DNA from: a virus
Virus record (IMG/VR): IMGVR_UViG_3300030060_003000
Location: 1,609-59,026 of that record
Direction: 5' to 3' (one strand)
Length of the DNA stretch: 57,418 nt
Position numbers and translations under genes: made by a program
Notes under the pieces: generated by a model
Database searches by the model: none
The model's input: only the letters and a program-made list of their open reading frames with translations
Told to the model about the DNA's origin: nothing
Shown: piece after piece, positions 52,698-57,418 of the stretch
Layout of the letters: each line of letters begins with the position of its first letter
Numbering within the stretch: the stretch's first letter is position 1

Positions 52698-52826
52698 ATG
52701 ATAATAAGAAAAGTAGCAGGATTATGGATAGTACAGCGTCAGCACTCACAACAAATATTGTTTTCACATAAAAAACAAATGGAGTGTTATGAGTGGATAT
52801 TTAGTAAATACGTACACTATGCATAA
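52698..52826 (+). CDS. Small early protein (42 residues)
   Basis: A 42-residue ORF, MIIRKVAGLWIVQRQHSQQI, then LFSHKKQMECYEWIFSKYVH and YA. It follows promoter copy 3, and its stop overlaps the chosen start of the next gene (ATGCATAA). Tight packing and the overlap support it as real. It is basic with aromatic residues near the C-terminus; function unknown. Confidence 0.5.
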   Translation: MIIRKVAGLWIVQRQHSQQILFSHKKQMECYEWIFSKYVHYA

Positions 52827-53076
52827 ACTAAAAGATAATATAGCAGAGATAATAGTTGTAATTGTTTTTACAATAGCACTATTAAGTTCTTGCTCGTTTA
52901 ATCACGAAGCAGAAGCAATGCCACCTGTTCATAAACTATATAATGAATTAAGTGTACACGAGAAACAAGAATATGACTCGTATAATGCAGAAGAACGAGC
53001 GAATGTAAACAAGAATGAGTACATTTATCAACTAAGACAAGCATTAGCTTGCGAGAATTGTGATGAAATTGATTAA
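52819..53076 (+). CDS. Small early lipoprotein
   Basis: An 85-residue protein starting at 52819, where the ATG overlaps the previous stop. MHKLKDNIAEIIVVIVFTIA then LLSSC-SFNHEAEAMPP gives a signal peptide with lipobox LSSC, so the mature protein would be a lipid-anchored ~50-residue acidic peptide (NELSVHEKQEYDSYNAEERA). An upstream ATG at 52789 would add ten polar residues that weaken the signal. Early surface lipoproteins of phages can block superinfection; this is inference. Confidence 0.65.
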   Translation: MHKLKDNIAEIIVVIVFTIALLSSCSFNHEAEAMPPVHKLYNELSVHEKQEYDSYNAEERANVNKNEYIYQLRQALACENCDEID

Positions 53077-53089
53077 TAAATAATAAAAT

Positions 53090-53398
53090 ATGAAGAAAAT
53101 AACATGGAGTGTAGCAGCACTGTTAATTGCAGGTACGACACTATTCGGTCAAACGAGTGACGATAATAAAGAGAATTATGAGAAGGCGATGAAAGAATTT
53201 AAAGCGCTTGAATATCAAATAGAAGATATTGTCTCCGCCATACGTATGGATATGTACTATGGTCACCTAGATAGAGACAGAGGTAATTATTATATTAACG
53301 AAGTAATGATTATCAAGCATAAACAAATGCAAGTAATGTCAGATTTATGGCGAAAAAGAAATGTAACATTAAGTGAATACCAATCAAAATTAAATTAA
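53090..53398 (+). CDS. Small exported protein, function unknown
   Basis: A 102-residue protein with signal peptide MKKITWSVAALLIAGTTLFG-QT, followed by a helical, charged body (ENYEKAMKEFKALEYQIEDI, KHKQMQVMSDLWRKRNVTLS). It should reside in the periplasm. Together with the preceding lipoprotein this makes two envelope-directed early genes side by side, which suggests an envelope-related task early in infection. The family is unknown. Confidence 0.65.
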   Translation: MKKITWSVAALLIAGTTLFGQTSDDNKENYEKAMKEFKALEYQIEDIVSAIRMDMYYGHLDRDRGNYYINEVMIIKHKQMQVMSDLWRKRNVTLSEYQSKLN

Positions 53399-53399
53399 T

Positions 53400-53654
53400 A
53401 TGAAGTCAAAAAGAGATTATATACTAACACCATGTGACTATGGTTACAAAGTTGAAGCGTGGGATAGATACGGTAAATACGTGTGTGTATACGAGAAAAC
53501 CGTAGGTGACGCTAGTAAGTTTATAGTAAACTGGTGGGATAAAGCAGATGAGAATAAAAAAGCAGATGAAATTATGCATAAAGCGATGCTTGAATGTATG
53601 AAATTAGACAAAGAGGCAGGAATAACGAGTGAATATAGAGATTGTCTTGACTAA
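53400..53654 (+). CDS. Small early protein, function unknown
   Basis: An 84-residue protein: MKSKRDYILTPCDYGYKVEA, WDRYGKYVCVYEKTVGDASK, FIVNWWDKADENKKADEIMH, then a Cys/Asp-rich end. A beta-sheet start and helical finish. It begins two bases after the previous stop (TAATATG). No domain recognised. It is followed directly by promoter copy 4. Confidence 0.65.
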   Translation: MKSKRDYILTPCDYGYKVEAWDRYGKYVCVYEKTVGDASKFIVNWWDKADENKKADEIMHKAMLECMKLDKEAGITSEYRDCLD

Positions 53655-53656
53655 TT

Positions 53657-53690
53657 TACAATATAAATACGATAAAAGCAGGATAATATA
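53657..53690 (+). promoter_or_regulatory. Early promoter motif copy 4
   Basis: TACAATA, TAAATACGA (53664-53672), nine-base spacer, GATAATATA (53682-53690), only three bases before the ATG at 53694. A transcript starting downstream of the motif would thus be almost leaderless. Confidence 0.8.
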
Positions 53691-53693
53691 TAT

Positions 53694-53903
53694 ATGAAAT
53701 GCAAATGTAAAAAAATAATACCAATACAACGAGTTAATCTTGGCTTCAAAGTATGTGTCGACTGTTCTACTACCGAACGTTATGGCTGTGCTCCAATCAC
53801 ATTCCATAAAACCGGCAATTCCATACAGATTATGTCAAGCAGTGACGCTGCTAAAATAGCTAAGATGACTCGTCGTAGAGGTTATGGAACAATGTTAGGT
53901 TAA
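53694..53903 (+). CDS. Small Cys-rich zinc-ribbon-like protein
   Basis: A 69-residue protein: MKCKCKKIIPIQRVNLGFKV, CVDCSTTERYGCAPITFHKT and a basic C-terminus (KMTRRRGYGTMLG). Two CxC/CxxC knuckles (C3, C5, C21, C24) plus C32 could bind zinc in a ribbon. Small zinc-ribbon proteins are frequent among phage early genes, with possible binding to RNA polymerase or nucleic acid. Function inferred only. Confidence 0.65.
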   Translation: MKCKCKKIIPIQRVNLGFKVCVDCSTTERYGCAPITFHKTGNSIQIMSSSDAAKIAKMTRRRGYGTMLG

Positions 53904-53904
53904 T

Positions 53905-54012
53905 ATGAGAGAAATAGATAATATGTTAAATCAGTGGATAATTAATAGTATTATAAGAAATAAATTAAGAAAACTGATAATAAAACAAATAAATAAGTAT
54001 AAAAATGAGTAA
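53905..54012 (+). CDS. Small basic helical protein (35 residues)
   Basis: A 35-residue ORF (MREIDNMLNQWIINSIIRNK, then LRKLIIKQINKYKNE) that starts at the TAATATG junction of the preceding gene. It is a single amphipathic, Lys/Ile/Asn-rich helix. Its stop overlaps the next gene start. It is plausible because of packing, but short. Confidence 0.4.
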   Translation: MREIDNMLNQWIINSIIRNKLRKLIIKQINKYKNE

Positions 54013-54196
54013 AAGTACAATGAATTATATAACAGTATTAGATTTTGAAACAGGTAATGTACATATGTATAATATAATGGGTAAAGGTTGGAATCCTGAC
54101 CATGAATCATGTGAAGCATACTTATCAGGCAAAGGTCACAACTTAGCTAATATACAGTGGATGGTGCATGAAGAAAACACTATAATTACAAACTAA
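54005..54196 (+). CDS. Small early protein, function unknown
   Basis: A 63-residue protein: MSKSTMNYITVLDFETGNVH, MYNIMGKGWNPDHESCEAYL, SGKGHNLANIQWMVHEENTI and TN. VLDFETG near the start recalls the DxE of exonucleases, but the rest is far too short for such a fold. It looks like a small alpha/beta domain. The stop codon is part of promoter copy 5. Confidence 0.65.
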   Translation: MSKSTMNYITVLDFETGNVHMYNIMGKGWNPDHESCEAYLSGKGHNLANIQWMVHEENTIITN

Positions 54197-54220
54197 ATAC
54201 GAATCAAGTAAGATAATATA
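54187..54220 (+). promoter_or_regulatory. Early promoter motif copy 5
   Basis: TACAAAC, TAAATACGA (54194-54202), spacer ATCAAGTAA, GATAATATA (54212-54220). The first TAA of the middle box is also the stop codon of the preceding gene. ATG at 54240. Confidence 0.8.
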
Positions 54221-54239
54221 TACAAATAAATAAATAAAT

Positions 54240-54425
54240 ATGCAGAAAATTAAGTTTTTAAGAAATGATTACATACAACTAGGCAACTTAGTATACAAGC
54301 CGTATACTATATGTGAATTACCTGCCAACTTCGGTTGTATAGAATTTCAGGAAAAGCCTGGAATTAGCGAATGGTTTAACTACAGAGGATATACTTATCT
54401 CTTTGACAAAGTAGCGAAGTCATGA
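54240..54425 (+). CDS. Small early protein, function unknown
   Basis: A 61-residue protein: MQKIKFLRNDYIQLGNLVYK, PYTICELPANFGCIEFQEKP, GISEWFNYRGYTYLFDKVAK and S. A small all-beta fold is likely. The stop TGA overlaps the next ATG (ATGA). No homologue known to me. Confidence 0.62.
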   Translation: MQKIKFLRNDYIQLGNLVYKPYTICELPANFGCIEFQEKPGISEWFNYRGYTYLFDKVAKS

Positions 54426-54526
54426 GTCCATGGCAATTAGTAGGCGAACTCGGTATATATACTGAAGAGCAAATAGAAGAAATGACGTGGGCAGAATGCG
54501 TCGAGATATTAACAACAGAATATTAA
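54422..54526 (+). CDS. Small acidic protein (34 residues)
   Basis: A 34-residue acidic ORF (MSPWQLVGELGIYTEEQIEE, MTWAECVEILTTEY) that overlaps the preceding stop (ATGA) and ends three bases before the next gene. The pattern TEEQIEEMTWAECVEIL is helical and looks like a short protein-binding domain. The close packing on both sides makes it likely to be translated. Confidence 0.5.
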   Translation: MSPWQLVGELGIYTEEQIEEMTWAECVEILTTEY

Positions 54527-54529
54527 AAT

Positions 54530-55120
54530 ATGAAGACAATATACAAAGGCGACTCACGCTATGAGAAAATATATGAGCAGATGCAACTACTTGGTATTCA
54601 AGATATTAGCACAGAAAGACAGGTAAAAAATGGTACAATAGCATGGCGATTACCAATCAAAAACAACTGGCCAAGACAAAACGCTAGTTTCATTGAAGTA
54701 GCTAGTTTTGCTACAGGTTACGTGCGTAATCAAAATAGTGGTTACAGTAACTACCAACTCAACAAAAGATGTATGGGTGAGCCAGAATACTTTAAGAGTT
54801 ACAAGTGGGTTGATGGCGAGCAAGTATGGGACGGTAAATACAGAAAGTTTGAGACTCGTAAGTGTGTACTAATACCAATAGAAATCGATAGACTCGAGTA
54901 TATGATGAAGTATGTAGTTAAAAACTATTTCATCAAGAACGCTAATCAAGTGCCAAACGGCGAGTTCTATCCAAAGTTTATGTATGAAACTGCTAAAGAG
55001 AACGCAGATTTTCATGAGAAAAGATCTGATGAGTACATGAATAAGTTTGCTAATGTAGCGCCTGACGGTACAAAAGAAGTAACATTGATAATAGATGGCC
55101 ATAAATATAAAGTAATATGA
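54530..55120 (+). CDS. Early protein, function unknown
   Basis: A 196-residue protein: N-terminal helix (YEKIYEQMQLLGIQDISTER), then a mixed region with ATGYVRNQNSGYSNYQLNKR and KYRKFETRKCVLIPIEIDRL, a helix (MMKYVVKNYFIKNANQVPNG) and a C-terminal EVTLIIDGHKYKVI strand. No signal peptide or membrane segment. It is the largest complete early gene in the window. I do not recognise a family. It ends in an ATGA overlap with a 49-residue ORF. Confidence 0.7.
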   Translation: MKTIYKGDSRYEKIYEQMQLLGIQDISTERQVKNGTIAWRLPIKNNWPRQNASFIEVASFATGYVRNQNSGYSNYQLNKRCMGEPEYFKSYKWVDGEQVWDGKYRKFETRKCVLIPIEIDRLEYMMKYVVKNYFIKNANQVPNGEFYPKFMYETAKENADFHEKRSDEYMNKFANVAPDGTKEVTLIIDGHKYKVI

Positions 55121-55266
55121 GTAAAAAAAGAAAACTAAATAGCAAGAATCCAAAGTACTGGGACAAAAGCCTAGTAACTGAAAAGAAAATACTCAAGAAA
55201 GAATTAATAAGAGATATTAAAGGCGTGAAAGTACACGCTGTGTGGTATGACCACAGTAAAGGGTAG
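55117..55266 (+). CDS. Small basic protein (49 residues)
   Basis: A 49-residue ORF, MSKKRKLNSKNPKYWDKSLV, then TEKKILKKELIRDIKGVKVH and AVWYDHSKG, starting in an ATGA overlap with the preceding gene. The Lys/Arg-rich start could bind nucleic acid. Its stop is immediately followed by the structured non-coding stretch. Real translation is likely from the coupling arrangement. Confidence 0.55.
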   Translation: MSKKRKLNSKNPKYWDKSLVTEKKILKKELIRDIKGVKVHAVWYDHSKG

Positions 55267-55470
55267 GGTGGTAGCGCGTGAGACGTGTACACTATAATAA
55301 GTTTAAGCATGAAGTAATGTTGGAACGATTGAAAGAGTATCGGATGTCTCATTGAAGGTTTAAACTTATAGTGATCTTACTCACTTGGCAGAACGGCAGG
55401 ATAAAGCAAAAATGGTGAATTGGCTCGACTAGTGATAGCAACGAAACCATAGAACCACACCTGCCCGCCT
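55267..55470 (+). ncRNA. Structured non-coding stretch, possible small RNA
   Basis: About 200 bases without an ORF but with several complementary segments: CACTATAATAAGTTTAA (55290-55306) against TTAAACTTATAGTG (55360-55373), one three-base bulge; AGTGA-TCTTAC-TCACT just after; GGCAGG (55395-55400) against CCTGCC (55460-55465), enclosing ATGGT/ACCAT (55412-55416, 55446-55450) and TTGGCT/TAGCAA. The last set spans 71 bases. A D-arm-like GGTGGTAGCGCG opens the region. No T-loop is found, so it is not a normal tRNA. RNA identity unknown. Confidence 0.5.
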
Positions 55471-55472
55471 TT

Positions 55473-55506
55473 TACAATATAAATACGAATAAAGTAGGAT
55501 AATATA
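55473..55506 (+). promoter_or_regulatory. Early promoter motif copy 6
   Basis: TACAATA, TAAATACGA (55480-55488), spacer ATAAAGTAG, GATAATATA (55498-55506), 15 bases before the ATG at 55522, just downstream of the structured RNA. Confidence 0.8.
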
Positions 55507-55521
55507 ATAAAATTAAATAAT

Positions 55522-55917
55522 ATGAACAAACAAGATTTAGAGCTAAAAATTGCTGGCTTAGAAAAAGCAATACAAGAGCATAAAGACTTCAGTGCTACTT
55601 ATGAAAACGATTTGAAGTCAACTAAAAAACAATTAGACGACTACAATAAACCAGAGTTAACACCGAAGCAACTAGATGATATTCAAGAAGCTATTGAAGA
55701 TGCTGTAGGTACTTATAACTTTGATAATGTAGACGATTATGATGTAGAATTTTGCTTAGACTATGATGGTAGAGTGTCGTTAGATACTATTGGCTTAAAT
55801 GACACATACGATTTAGTAGAAAAAATAGTAAAAAATGTACATAATCTATTCAAAGAAGCTGATTGCCCTGAAGAATTAGATACAACAGAACCAGATAACC
55901 ATAAACCAGTAGAATAA
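55522..55917 (+). CDS. Acidic coiled-coil early protein
   Basis: A 131-residue protein with an N-terminal coiled coil (MNKQDLELKIAGLEKAIQEH, NDLKSTKKQLDDYNKPELTP) and an acidic C-terminal domain (EAIEDAVGTYNFDNVDDYDV, VEKIVKNVHNLFKEADCPEE). Very low pI. A DNA-mimic or protein-binding role is possible from the charge alone. Start follows promoter copy 6. Unknown family. Confidence 0.68.
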   Translation: MNKQDLELKIAGLEKAIQEHKDFSATYENDLKSTKKQLDDYNKPELTPKQLDDIQEAIEDAVGTYNFDNVDDYDVEFCLDYDGRVSLDTIGLNDTYDLVEKIVKNVHNLFKEADCPEELDTTEPDNHKPVE

Positions 55918-55918
55918 T

Positions 55919-56197
55919 ATGAAATTAACGGATAAAGAAGTAAAAAAATACATGATGTGGAGAACTGATGACGAGTTTATACATTGTCCTGACGCTATTG
56001 CTGCAGCTTGTAACGATATGTATGAAGAGTATAAACACAATGAGTTTCTTAAAATAACTGCAAAAGATTTTATGAAACTATTGTTCTTTAATGACCCAAT
56101 AAAAGGTATGAATACACACAACTATGGCTTTCACACAGCTCATGGCAGACATATTATTAACACATTACAAAATAAATATTATGAGTACAAAAGCTAA
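55919..56197 (+). CDS. Small early protein, function unknown
   Basis: A 92-residue helical protein: MKLTDKEVKKYMMWRTDDEF, IHCPDAIAAACNDMYEEYKH, NEFLKITAKDFMKLLFFNDP. It starts two bases after the previous stop (TAATATG). The next gene starts inside its last codons. Function unknown. Confidence 0.65.
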   Translation: MKLTDKEVKKYMMWRTDDEFIHCPDAIAAACNDMYEEYKHNEFLKITAKDFMKLLFFNDPIKGMNTHNYGFHTAHGRHIINTLQNKYYEYKS

Positions 56198-56441
56198 ATT
56201 ACCTAAATGGTTTAAAGGTCAGTTATATGACAAAGGAGACACTGTAAGAAACCCTTTCAGTGGAGAAGAATATGAATTAAATAATGTAGAACTTTCTATG
56301 TATGACTTTATAATTGGTAGTCAAATGGTGTTTGAAATGGCACCACAGACTGTTACTGAGCAAAAAGTTAAAGACTTTCAAAAAGGTCTTGCTTGGTTTA
56401 GTAAAAACAATATTAAAGCATATATGGTATTATTAGATTAA
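56181..56441 (+). CDS. Small early protein, function unknown
   Basis: I start at the ATG at 56181 (86 residues: MSTKAKLPKWFKGQLYDKGD, TVRNPFSGEEYELNNVELSM, YDFIIGSQMVFEMAPQTVTE, then QKVKDFQKGLAWFSK). The frame is open to 56124, but the upstream part lies wholly inside the previous gene. KG(D)TVRNPFSGEEYELNNVE suggests a beta hairpin seen in small phage proteins. Function unknown. Confidence 0.62.
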   Translation: MSTKAKLPKWFKGQLYDKGDTVRNPFSGEEYELNNVELSMYDFIIGSQMVFEMAPQTVTEQKVKDFQKGLAWFSKNNIKAYMVLLD

Positions 56442-56444
56442 ATT

Positions 56445-56840
56445 ATGGCAACAAGATCAAGTATAAGATTCGCTACGCGCGAAGAAGGCGTATCATTTAA
56501 TATAATGCCAGAGAAGATAAATGCTAAATTCTATGCACATTGGGATGGTTATCCATCACACAGAGGTGTAGAGATAGCTGAGGCATTACTTCATGGTAAC
56601 AAAATCGATGGTTGGGAAATAGAAAGTTTAGATTCTAAACACACTGACCTTGAGTATATATATTATGTGTGGCAAGCACACGGTAAAACTACATGGATTA
56701 GTATATTTGAAAGAAAAGACTACAGTATGGAGTCTTGGCATCTAGATTTTAATCAAGCAGATGCTTTTGAATGTATATTTGTAGGCGAACCTACTAAATT
56801 AATAGATAAATACAAACCAAATACGGATGACGAAGGATAA
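56445..56840 (+). CDS. Conserved phage protein (MATRS..HWDGYPSH family)
   Basis: A 131-residue protein of a widespread phage family recognised by MATRSSIRFATREEG at the start and YAHWDGYPSHRGVEIAEAL in the middle; then TDLEYIYYVWQAHGKTTWIS and a C-terminal IFVGEPTKLIDKY. The family is common in early regions of many phages, without a known function. The conserved His/Asp/Tyr of HWDGYPSH could be a binding site. Promoter copy 7 lies inside its last codons. Confidence 0.78.
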   Translation: MATRSSIRFATREEGVSFNIMPEKINAKFYAHWDGYPSHRGVEIAEALLHGNKIDGWEIESLDSKHTDLEYIYYVWQAHGKTTWISIFERKDYSMESWHLDFNQADAFECIFVGEPTKLIDKYKPNTDDEG

Positions 56841-56844
56841 TAAA
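56811..56844 (+). promoter_or_regulatory. Early promoter motif copy 7 (within a gene end)
   Basis: TACAAAC, CAAATACGG (56818-56826, two mismatches), nine-base spacer, GATAATAAA (56836-56844). It overlaps the 3' end of the preceding gene, yet keeps order and spacing exactly. Confidence 0.6.
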
Positions 56845-56847
56845 TAT

Positions 56848-57129
56848 ATGACAGATGAACAAATAGATCAACTATGTATAAAAATAGTCACTAGAATGAC
56901 TAAATTAAAAGCAATGGATGATTGGTTTCACCACGTAAATAAATCTAATGCAGCTTGGAAAGTATATGAAGACTTAGATATTGACGAAGAAGCAGCTGCA
57001 TACGGTGAATTAGCTAAACTAATGACACTGATGGACATTTTTAAAAATGACGAAGCATATGAAAAATGTGCTATAATAAAAAATAGAATAACACAAGTAA
57101 AAAAAATAATAAAAAAGTATAATAAATGA
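56848..57129 (+). CDS. Small helical early protein, function unknown
   Basis: A 93-residue, mostly helical protein: MTDEQIDQLCIKIVTRMTKL, KAMDDWFHHVNKSNAAWKVY, EDLDIDEEAAAYGELAKLMT, KNRITQVKKIIKKYNK. I prefer the ATG at 56848, three bases after promoter copy 7 and past the previous stop; an ATG at 56827 inside the earlier gene is the alternative. Its stop overlaps the ligase start (ATGA). Function unknown. Confidence 0.65.
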   Translation: MTDEQIDQLCIKIVTRMTKLKAMDDWFHHVNKSNAAWKVYEDLDIDEEAAAYGELAKLMTLMDIFKNDEAYEKCAIIKNRITQVKKIIKKYNK

Positions 57130-57418
57130 TGAGAAAAAAACCAATGTTAGCTTATCCAGTAAGCGATAAACCAATAGACTATACTAAACCAGTATTTATG
57201 CAACCAAAGCTTGACGGTGTTAGATGCTTGATACAAGCTAACGTAAAAAGACACATACTAACTCCAGATCTTAATGAGATAGAAGTTAAAGCTTATTCAC
57301 GTACAGGTAAAGAATGGAAAAACATTGACCACATACTTATTCAACTTACAGATTTTTTTGTAAAGCATCCAAATGTAATACTCGATGGCGAATTATATAA
57401 TCACGATTTTAAAGACGA
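57126..57418 (+). CDS. ATP-dependent DNA ligase, N-terminal part (cut by window end)
   Basis: The frame opens at ATG 57126 (ATGA overlap) and runs off the window after 97 codons. The nucleotidyltransferase motif I is intact: MQPKLDGVRC with Lys28 as the AMP-accepting lysine (KxDGxR, D30, G31, R33), and motif III as ILDGELYNHD (~85-94). This is the core of ATP-dependent ligases, here of the short phage type starting KPMLAYPVSDK. It would seal nicks during phage DNA replication. The C-terminal OB domain lies outside. RNA ligase is less likely given the KLDGVR form. Confidence 0.85.
   Translation, partial: MMRKKPMLAYPVSDKPIDYTKPVFMQPKLDGVRCLIQANVKRHILTPDLNEIEVKAYSRTGKEWKNIDHILIQLTDFFVKHPNVILDGELYNHDFKD

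Noticed and set aside
52805-52842. Another copy of the early motif (TAAATACGT ... GATAATATA)
   Set aside because: The boxes are 20 bases apart instead of 9, upstream TACAA is absent and it is inside the coding start of the lipoprotein gene.
55267-55470. Complete tRNA or tmRNA
   Set aside because: No T-loop (TTCRA), no proper cloverleaf and no tag-peptide frame; the 71-base inverted repeat alone does not give a tRNA.

Overview
This window is one side of a large, AT-rich tailed-phage genome that very probably infects a marine member of the Bacteroidota (Flavobacteriia-like). Evidence for the host: genes usually start without a Shine-Dalgarno sequence behind A/T-rich leaders and TAATATG stop-start junctions; several proteins carry Bacteroidota-style signal peptides or lipoboxes; and two secreted proteins look like type IX secretion cargo, with GC(T/M)D..A.NY...AN.D..SC repeats and C-termini like T9SS sorting domains. 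No sheath, tail tube or tape-measure protein is seen. Terminase, portal, scaffold, capsid, two ring-like proteins, a giant nozzle-like protein and internal virion proteins follow each other, so I read it as a podovirus-type virion. Any tie to crAss-like or other Bacteroidota podoviruses is inference. No integrase or repressor is visible.

Layout: from 1 to about 51.6 kb all genes are on the minus strand and form the late module. Read in transcription order (right to left): two basic Lys-rich proteins; small proteins sharing an MAFKMKG-like N-terminus; a GroEL/GroES pair and a winged-helix-like protein; a zincin-like and another tagged protein; holin and membrane proteins; a tail-fibre block (43-45 kb VWA-like and adaptor proteins, 38-43 kb fibres, one with a peptidase S74 self-cleaving chaperone); the packaging and head block (37.5-28 kb: small proteins, tandem GroES-like protein, TerL, portal, scaffold, major capsid protein); ring and nozzle proteins (28-18.7 kb); a cupin; two internal virion proteins, one a 3186-residue polyvalent protein; an outer-membrane-like barrel protein; a thioredoxin-like protein; more MAFKMKG proteins; secreted adhesin-like proteins; and an M15 peptidase endolysin. 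From 52 kb to the end the plus strand carries about twenty small, tightly packed, probably early genes, ending in a truncated ATP-dependent DNA ligase.

The clearest regulatory signal is a three-part motif, TACAANN-TAAATACGA-N9-GATAATA(T/A)A. It occurs seven times on the plus strand of the early module and once on the minus strand in the divergent region at 51.8 kb, always with identical spacing. It does not match the Bacteroidota housekeeping promoter and probably defines a phage-specific early promoter. A looser set of five minus-strand elements (TAA..., N12 ending in GT, GATWATWWA-like) lies ahead of late blocks.

Other points of interest: a family of at least seven small basic proteins with the same short N-terminal tag (a possible virion or prohead sorting signal), a complete phage GroEL/GroES plus a second divergent GroES, a T-arm/acceptor tRNA minihelix without an anticodon arm, and a 200-base structured non-coding stretch at 55.3 kb.
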